Below, piece by piece: positions 58,001 through 64,000 of a stretch of 64,000 nucleotides of DNA. Position 1 is the first letter of the stretch, and each line of letters begins with the position of its first letter. The notes under the pieces were generated by a model. That model was not told the origin of the DNA. It worked only from the letters and a program-made list of their open reading frames with translations, and ran no database searches. This stretch comes from Chitinophagaceae bacterium (GTDB lineage Bacteria > Bacteroidota > Bacteroidia > Chitinophagales > Chitinophagaceae): contig JAFKGR010000018.1 in NCBI GenBank assembly GCA_017307735.1, positions 1-64,000 on the forward strand. Direction: 5' to 3'. Made by a program: the position numbers and the translations under genes.

Positions 58001-61000
58001 AGTGAGGTCATGCGAGAATTTCAATTCCTAAGTGGTGCGATTAAAAGTTTCATCTGTGATCTGGTGACGCAATGCATTTATCATTTCAATTCCTAAGTGG
58101 TGCGATTAAAAGAAAATGAAACGCTGGGAGCGCAACTTGATAAACTATTTCAATTCCTAAGTGGTGCGATTAAAAGTGACAAAGCCGCTGCATATTCTGC
58201 AAAATTCCAGAATTTCAATTCCTAAGTGGTGCGATTAAAAGCATCTCCGAGGGAAACCACCAACTGATCTACCGCCTATTTCAATTCCTAAGTGGTGCGA
58301 TTAAAAGATACCTATCTGCTTCTTGAGCTTGTCCATCTCATTTATTTCAATTCCTAAGTGGTGCGATTAAAAGCTGTTGATGTTGATGATGAGTTTCTGA
58401 ATAGCCGATTTCAATTCCTAAGTGGTGCGATTAAAAGTCCCGGGATCCGCAAAAGCGGATATTGCCGGGTGCATTTCAATTCCTAAGTGGTGCGATTAAA
58501 AGATACCTGGGCATAATTGCTGTTATATGTTGTCTGGATTTCAATTCCTAAGTGGTGCGATTAAAAGCTCGCCACTCATGCGGTGCCACACCTCAGAGAG
58601 GCATTTCAATTCCTAAGTGGTGCGATTAAAAGGTAAAACCGGTATTGCAGATACCATTTCTCTTTTAATTTCAATTCCTAAGTGGTGCGATTAAAAGTCG
58701 ACGCGGCCAACAAACGCCTATACCAGGTGCGCAAATTTCAATTCCTAAGTGGTGCGATTAAAAGCAATCCCAGAGTATTCACAGGCGATTAAAACACGTT
58801 ATTTCAATTCCTAAGTGGTGCGATTAAAAGACAGTTTTTGTTACAGAATAGCCTTTTGTTTTGTCCATTTCAATTCCTAAGTGGTGCGATTAAAAGTTTG
58901 CAAAGTTCGTTACCCTGCCTGTTTTCCGGTTCTATTTCAATTCCTAAGTGGTGCGATTAAAAGTAATTCTAACAATGCCGTTCAATGTCCGTTCGCTCGG
59001 ATTTCAATTCCTAAGTGGTGCGATTAAAAGTTAAAGACCCCCCTGACGAACTCAAAGAGCTATTTAATTTCAATTCCTAAGTGGTGCGATTAAAAGTCAA
59101 ATAAATTTTCAGATGTAAACAATAATGTGTTTATTTCAATTCCTAAGTGGTGCGATTAAAAGTGCAGAAGACGGATGGGTACAGGGTGGCATATCCGCAT
59201 TTCAATTCCTAAGTGGTGCGATTAAAAGCAACTGGAGCCAATAAAGTTGTCACAACAGACAGCAGATTTCAATTCCTAAGTGGTGCGATTAAAAGCCACC
59301 ACCTGCACTTTTATATTATCAATCCTTTTATATTTCAATTCCTAAGTGGTGCGATTAAAAGTACTTCATCCTGTAGCGACCGGTCTTTGATGACGCTCAT
59401 TTCAATTCCTAAGTGGTGCGATTAAAAGGCCCATGCGTTTTTGAAAATCTTCCAGGATGTCGTATTTCAATTCCTAAGTGGTGCGATTAAAAGTAAGGAA
59501 CACTGGCAACAGATTCATTTGCGAGGGTAATTTCAATTCCTAAGTGGTGCGATTAAAAGTAATTAGCCTGAATTTCTCTCCGCTCTTTTCTTCCAATTTC
59601 AATTCCTAAGTGGTGCGATTAAAAGGTTCGCCGTTGAGTTTCTTTTTTGAAGCGTCCATCCATTTCAATTCCTAAGTGGTGCGATTAAAAGTGGTTTAGG
59701 ATCATGGCAGGCCGAAAGAATGACAAATTTCAATTCCTAAGTGGTGCGATTAAAAGACCAATTATCAAAATTGAATACCCGCACGAAACTCGATTTCAAT
59801 TCCTAAGTGGTGCGATTAAAAGAGGACAACCCCTCAATGGAAATCAATATACCATAATGATTTCAATTCCTAAGTGGTGCGATTAAAAGGATAGTGCCTG
59901 CAATGCCGAGCGTAGCAATATTCAAATTTCAATTCCTAAGTGGTGCGATTAAAAGTAGTATGATTTGTGTTGGCCGTGACGGGCAAATCACATTTCAATT
60001 CCTAAGTGGTGCGATTAAAAGCCAGATTTCAACTGTCCATGTGTTTTCCATCCTTCGGATTTCAATTCCTAAGTGGTGCGATTAAAAGTCAATTTTTCTT
60101 TGGTATTCTATCCATCCCATTCTGCATTTCAATTCCTAAGTGGTGCGATTAAAAGATTTTGTGAATATGTCGTTTGAGAAACAAAAATCATTTCAATTCC
60201 TAAGTGGTGCGATTAAAAGTTATCAACGTGCAAAACATTTTTACCGGTATCAATATTTCAATTCCTAAGTGGTGCGATTAAAAGTCCATCTGATTTGTAC
60301 ACACGAATAGATTGTGCTTATTTCAATTCCTAAGTGGTGCGATTAAAAGTCGCGACGGCCATTTGCGACCGCGTAAAGTATTCCCATTTCAATTCCTAAG
60401 TGGTGCGATTAAAAGTCGGCGATACATATACGCTCGTCAATATCAAAATGCATTTCAATTCCTAAGTGGTGCGATTAAAAGGGCTCAATCCCTGCTCCAT
60501 GCATGACAACAACACAAATTTCAATTCCTAAGTGGTGCGATTAAAAGAGTCTTAAATTGTCTAACAAATACAGTGTGTCAGTGATTTCAATTCCTAAGTG
60601 GTGCGATTAAAAGAACACTTATCTGAAAGAAGTTATGAGACTGACCGGTATTTCAATTCCTAAGTGGTGCGATTAAAAGCCCCATCCGTGCATGTGTATA
60701 TATAACCAGAATCAGATTTCAATTCCTAAGTGGTGCGATTAAAAGAGAATAATGCAATAACCGTACGTCTGATAATAGAATTTCAATTCCTAAGTGGTGC
60801 GATTAAAAGGACATTCTGAACAAAGGAAGGACTGATGTAATCAAATTTCAATTCCTAAGTGGTGCGATTAAAAGTATTATCTCCCAATCATCTGCCTCAT
60901 TCATTAGCAGCATTTCAATTCCTAAGTGGTGCGATTAAAAGGAACTTTAGGTTATGGTTATTTGCTGAATTATTCAATTTCAATTCCTAAGTGGTGCGAT

Positions 61001-62261
61001 TAAAAGTATTTGTAAATATTTTTCAATTATTTTTATTTACGTATTTCAATTCCTAAGTGGTGCGATTAAAAGTGAGGAGTGGAAAATGGATGCCGAAGAA
61101 ATTGCAGAATTTCAATTCCTAAGTGGTGCGATTAAAAGCACTGCTAAAATCATCATCGTCCGTATTATAAAAACATTTCAATTCCTAAGTGGTGCGATTA
61201 AAAGTTTTTCAGACACGACCACTTCTTTTGTTACGTGGAAGATTTCAATTCCTAAGTGGTGCGATTAAAAGCCGTTTCTGATAGATATTGAAGAAACGAA
61301 AAAGATAATTTCAATTCCTAAGTGGTGCGATTAAAAGGTGTGTGGGGCAACAACACCGTCACCGGATCGGTGGCATTTCAATTCCTAAGTGGTGCGATTA
61401 AAAGCAAGTTTTGCAAAACTTTTTCGGCTCTTTTTTTAATTTCAATTCCTAAGTGGTGCGATTAAAAGTGCACTGTCAACCTGATTTAATGTTACCCCAC
61501 CATATTTCAATTCCTAAGTGGTGCGATTAAAAGCGGCTTCCTCTCCCAGTCATCTGTATCCATAAGGGAATTTCAATTCCTAAGTGGTGCGATTAAAAGT
61601 ATCCCGCTTGAACAAAAAATATTGATTCTGTGTATATTTCAATTCCTAAGTGGTGCGATTAAAAGATTTATATATATTCTCCACGGTTCTGGGAATGAAG
61701 TATTTCAATTCCTAAGTGGTGCGATTAAAAGTCTCCGGTGTCATACGACCTCTCGCCTTCTTTTCCATTTCAATTCCTAAGTGGTGCGATTAAAAGCCTG
61801 TGAGATCACTTTATGAAGTGTATCTGAATAGAATTTCAATTCCTAAGTGGTGCGATTAAAAGGCACTGCTGATTTTGTGGTGCACCGAGTCTGACAGTCA
61901 TTTCAATTCCTAAGTGGTGCGATTAAAAGGGGGATTAATTTACCGTTTACTTTTTTCCACCAAGTGATTTCAATTCCTAAGTGGTGCGATTAAAAGTAAG
62001 CAGAAGATAAACCCAATTGTTGACAAGATCAACGATTTCAATTCCTAAGTGGTGCGATTAAAAGTAAAACATTCACTTCGTTGACTAACGTCAAAAATCA
62101 TTTCAATTCCTAAGTGGTGCGATTAAAAGCTGCACCTCCGACATCTGCAATCGTTGCATGAGGGCATTTCAATTCCTAAGTGGTGCGATTAAAAGGGGTT
62201 TTTGCAAAAGAACATCCTGAATTTAAAATAAATTTCAATTCCTAAGTGGTGCGATTAAAAG

Positions 62262-62332
62262 CCGCCTATCTGGCGACAAAAAAAATGCTTATTTTCAAAG
62301 CATTATCGTTTCAAATTTAGTTATTCAGTCCA
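62262..62332 (-). promoter_or_regulatory. CRISPR leader with promoter box and terminator-like hairpin
   Basis: The region is AT-rich and lies between the first repeat and the cas2 terminator. On the minus strand TAAATTTG (62319-62312) fits the -7 consensus, giving a start near 62305. Immediately downstream AATGCTT (62304-62298) pairs with AAGCATT (62290-62284) and is followed by a run of T, in front of the first repeat. It could be an intrinsic terminator, attenuator or a structural leader element. Next to the repeat, CGCC/GGCG can form a small stem. Confidence 0.6.
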
Positions 62333-62380
62333 TAAAAAATCGTCGGCCCGCAATAATATGATTTCAAGCGTCGGGCGACG
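62333..62380 (-). terminator. Terminator after cas2
   Basis: On the minus strand CGTCGCCCG (62380-62372) pairs with CGGGCCGACG (62350-62341), with a one-base bulge and a 21-base loop, followed by ATTTTTTATG. It separates cas1-cas2 transcription from the array leader. Confidence 0.6.
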
Positions 62381-62469
62381 ACCGCCGGCAATCCAATACT
62401 GATAATAGTTTTATGACTTCCGCGATATTTCAAAGAACGATTTTTTGTCCAGGCTACCTTCTACGACGA

Positions 62470-62733
62470 CTATATAAAGGTATCCAATTCGTTTTTTTCT
62501 TTGCCAACTATTTCTTTCTCCAACCATTTTTCATTCCGGCTTTTGAAAACAATCAGGCTATCTTCCTCCAGTTTCATCATTTCTTTCGCCCTCATCTGAA
62601 GCTCTTTTAATTTGACCTCGGTTATTTCCCCTTCAAATACACTGTTCTGAATCCAGTTGAGATATTGCCTGCAAAGTTTAAGCATTTTTGCCACACGCCT
62701 TTCACCAATATCATAAACAAGGATCACGTACAT
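62470..62733 (-). CDS. cas2: CRISPR-associated endonuclease Cas2
   Basis: This 87-residue ferredoxin-fold protein dimerises between Cas1 dimers during spacer integration. It starts MYVILVYDIGERRVAKMLKLC (Asp8 at the usual acidic position) and contains YLNWIQNSVFEGEITEVKL, the Cas2 signature NSVFEG. ATG 62733 is chosen; 18 upstream in-frame residues are polar and unlike Cas2. It lies between the array leader and cas1. Confidence 0.95.
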   Translation of the reverse strand: MYVILVYDIGERRVAKMLKLCRQYLNWIQNSVFEGEITEVKLKELQMRAKEMMKLEEDSLIVFKSRNEKWLEKEIVGKEKNELDTFI

Positions 62734-62908
62734 GGTGGTAAATATAGAATTTTTGGAGTATTCTGAATTTACCCTACCATCTTTCACTTTCTCACCGTCC
62801 CGCCTTCTCTTGTCAGCCCACTTAGACTTTTTGAACGTTACTCTTCTCTCACTCTCTCACCGTCTCGGCTTCTCCCCGCTTCACCCGCTCTCCCTGTCTT
62901 TCCTCAGG
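62734..62908. other. Purine-rich cas1-cas2 spacer
   Basis: A 175-bp gap separates cas1 from cas2, which normally overlap or nearly touch. Most of it is CT-rich on the plus strand (CTCTTCTCTCACTCTCTCACC and similar), that is GA-rich on the coding strand. No gene was found. It looks like a decayed simple-sequence tract. Confidence 0.6.
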
Positions 62909-63913
62909 CTACCACCAGGCCTTAAAAGGTTTGTATTCTTCCATATTTAATATATGCTTGGTAAGCTTATAACATTCCAGCTTCACAAGATGCTTATAGC
63001 TGACGCTCCTTTTCAGGGATCTGTGTTTTATCGTTTCATTCAATTTTTCCTCAAAAGATTTTACAAAAGTTTTTCGCGCTGCATCCTTCAGTGTAACCTT
63101 GTTTAACTGAATATCAAAATCTTTTTCCTGAATTTCCTTCTTGTTCAACACCTTAAAGATCACCCTGTCAACCAGAATGGGCTTGAAGATTTCCGCAATA
63201 TCAAGCGCCAGTGAATACCTTCTGAATCCGGGTTCATGAAGAAAACCAATGGTAGGATTCAATTGTGTATGGTAAATCTGTCCAAGGCACATCGCATAAC
63301 ACATCATGTTGCCAAACGAGATCAGCGCATTTACTTCATTTTTAGGCGGCTGTTTACTTCGCCCGTCCATGGAAAAATCATTGAGAATAATATCAAAAGC
63401 ATCATAATAAATTTGCCGGATATTTCCCTCTATTCCCATCAGCGCATCCACATCTGTTGATTCAGATATACCCGTGTTTAATTGTTCTATAGATTCAATA
63501 CATCCACTCAGTTCTTTTCCTCTGGATTGATAATATTTCAGATTTCTCAGAATGTTGAACGCCGCACCTTCAATAAATTTCCGGGCAATCGCCAAACGAT
63601 GCGAGCCATTTATATATTTCTTTGATTGTTCTATCTGCATCTTGCCGGCCAGCAAATAATCTTTGGGCATAAAACTTCCGGTATAATGTTCATAATAGTC
63701 AAAAAAATGAATGGCAATTTGTTGTTTACCCAGGAAATTGTAAAAGGCGCTATTTGCATCCAGCGATCCGAAACAGTAAAAATCTGAAACGCCTTCTACC
63801 GGAATGTATTTTGGTGCGCCTTCTGTTCCATTTTCATCCACAGGAGTGAACTTTAGCGTATTGTCTTTGCGGCTTAGGCGTCCGGGATTGAAGAGGTAGT
63901 AGGATTTTTTCAT
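62909..63913 (-). CDS. cas1: CRISPR-associated integrase Cas1 (I-B type)
   Basis: This 334-residue adaptation integrase opens with YYLFNPGRLSRKDNTLKF, typical of the I-B/HMARI Cas1 group. The likely metal ligands are Glu162 (MGIEGNIR), His226 (GFLHEPG) and Glu241 (LALDIAEIFKP, with Asp238 nearby). GNMMCYAMCLGQIYHTQLNPTIG is the conserved helix before the active-site His. Cas1 type suggests I-B. cas4 and effector genes would lie to the right, beyond the window. Confidence 0.96.
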   Translation of the reverse strand: MKKSYYLFNPGRLSRKDNTLKFTPVDENGTEGAPKYIPVEGVSDFYCFGSLDANSAFYNFLGKQQIAIHFFDYYEHYTGSFMPKDYLLAGKMQIEQSKKYINGSHRLAIARKFIEGAAFNILRNLKYYQSRGKELSGCIESIEQLNTGISESTDVDALMGIEGNIRQIYYDAFDIILNDFSMDGRSKQPPKNEVNALISFGNMMCYAMCLGQIYHTQLNPTIGFLHEPGFRRYSLALDIAEIFKPILVDRVIFKVLNKKEIQEKDFDIQLNKVTLKDAARKTFVKSFEEKLNETIKHRSLKRSVSYKHLVKLECYKLTKHILNMEEYKPFKAWW

Positions 63914-63926
63914 TTGGTTTTAGTTT

Positions 63927-64000
63927 GAGGAGAGATTGAGGAGAGATTGAGGAGAGATTGAGGAGAGATTGAGGAGAGATTGAGGAAAGATTGATGGAGA
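63927..64000. repeat. 11-bp tandem repeat upstream of cas1
   Basis: Units of GAGGAGAGATT repeat from 63927: five perfect copies to 63981, a variant (GAGGAAAGATT) and a partial one running to the window edge. It lies 14 bases upstream of the cas1 start codon, where a promoter or upstream cas gene would be expected. Confidence 0.9.

Larger units (their letters stand above)
42839..62261 (-). CRISPR. Very large CRISPR array, about 290-295 repeats
   Basis: A 30-bp repeat recurs every 64-68 bases over 19.4 kb. As printed it begins [A/G]TTTCAATTCC and ends GGTGCGATTAAAAG; read on the minus strand it begins CTTTTAATCGCACC and ends GGAATTGAAA[C/T]. ATTGAAAC-like ends are typical crRNA 5' handles of type I-B and some type III systems, so transcription is leftward from the leader at 62262. 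Supporting this, the two repeats at the left end (42839-42868 and 42904-42933) carry 6 and 4 mismatches, as at a leader-distal end, while the right end is perfect. Spacers are 35-38 bases. The unit count is estimated from length and spacing (66-67 bases), with stretches counted directly; it was not counted unit by unit throughout. Confidence 0.97.

Noticed and set aside
43035..61268. Open frames of 60-91 codons with a repeated FQFLSGAIK motif
   Set aside because: They are translations of the CRISPR repeat and spacers; the motif is the repeat read in one frame, not a protein family.
62284..62304. tracrRNA-like anti-repeat in the leader
   Set aside because: GTTTCAAATTTAG resembles the repeat start over only about 7-9 bases, and no Cas9 or Cas12 is present; the system type suggested by Cas1 does not use tracrRNA.

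Overview
The window looks like a Bacteroidota chromosome segment, probably from the Chitinophagales/Sphingobacteriales side. The evidence is two secreted proteases with type IX secretion (T9SS) C-terminal domains, a fused SecDF, many SPII lipoproteins, TAnnTTTG promoter boxes at -7, and almost no Shine-Dalgarno sequences. No rRNA or insertion sequence was seen.

Layout. 1-10.1 kb: a PD40 beta-propeller gene with an apparent 1-base deletion, a T9SS subtilase, a nicotinamidase, the tRNA methylthiotransferase MtaB, a lipoprotein, a 45-residue membrane peptide not long enough for routine ORF calling, a POT peptide transporter and a beta-lactamase-fold hydrolase. 10.2-23.6 kb (minus strand): the complete branched-chain amino acid pathway in two adjacent transcription units, leuA-leuC-leuD-ABC ATPase-leuB and ilvE-ilvD-ilvB-ilvN-ilvC-ilvA. 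Between them lies what reads as a classical translation-coupled attenuator: a promoter, a 32-residue leader peptide dense in Ile/Val/Leu codons, a terminator hairpin, and an alternative antiterminator pairing. 23.8-42.5 kb: ordinary chromosome, including a T9SS M43 metalloprotease, glutaminyl cyclase, OmpA lipoprotein, aminotransferase, SecDF, three exported haem/redox-type proteins, PhoH, two small lipoproteins, pyrophosphatase, a CDF transporter, a MacB-type permease, TsaD and TrmN6, closing with tRNA-Leu(CAA).

42.84-62.26 kb: a single CRISPR array of about 290-295 repeats (estimated from unit spacing; 30-bp repeat, 35-38-bp spacers). It reads on the minus strand, with leader, cas2 and cas1 on its right (62.26-63.9 kb) and decayed repeats at its left, oldest end. 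No cas4, cas3, cas6 or effector gene is inside the window. The Cas1 type and the ATTGAAAC-like 5' handle suggest type I-B (a type III partner is not excluded).

The array carries readable history: the terminal repeat base changes in blocks, a 26-repeat block carries a second point mutation and then reverts, a segment with a broken repeat is duplicated, and some spacers are tandem duplicates. Many unlinked spacers encode the same peptides with different synonymous codons. Several of those peptides match, from memory, the major capsid protein VP1 and replication protein VP4 of Bacteroidota-infecting Microviridae (ssDNA phages). The array therefore appears to be a long record of repeated encounters with diverging members of one phage family.
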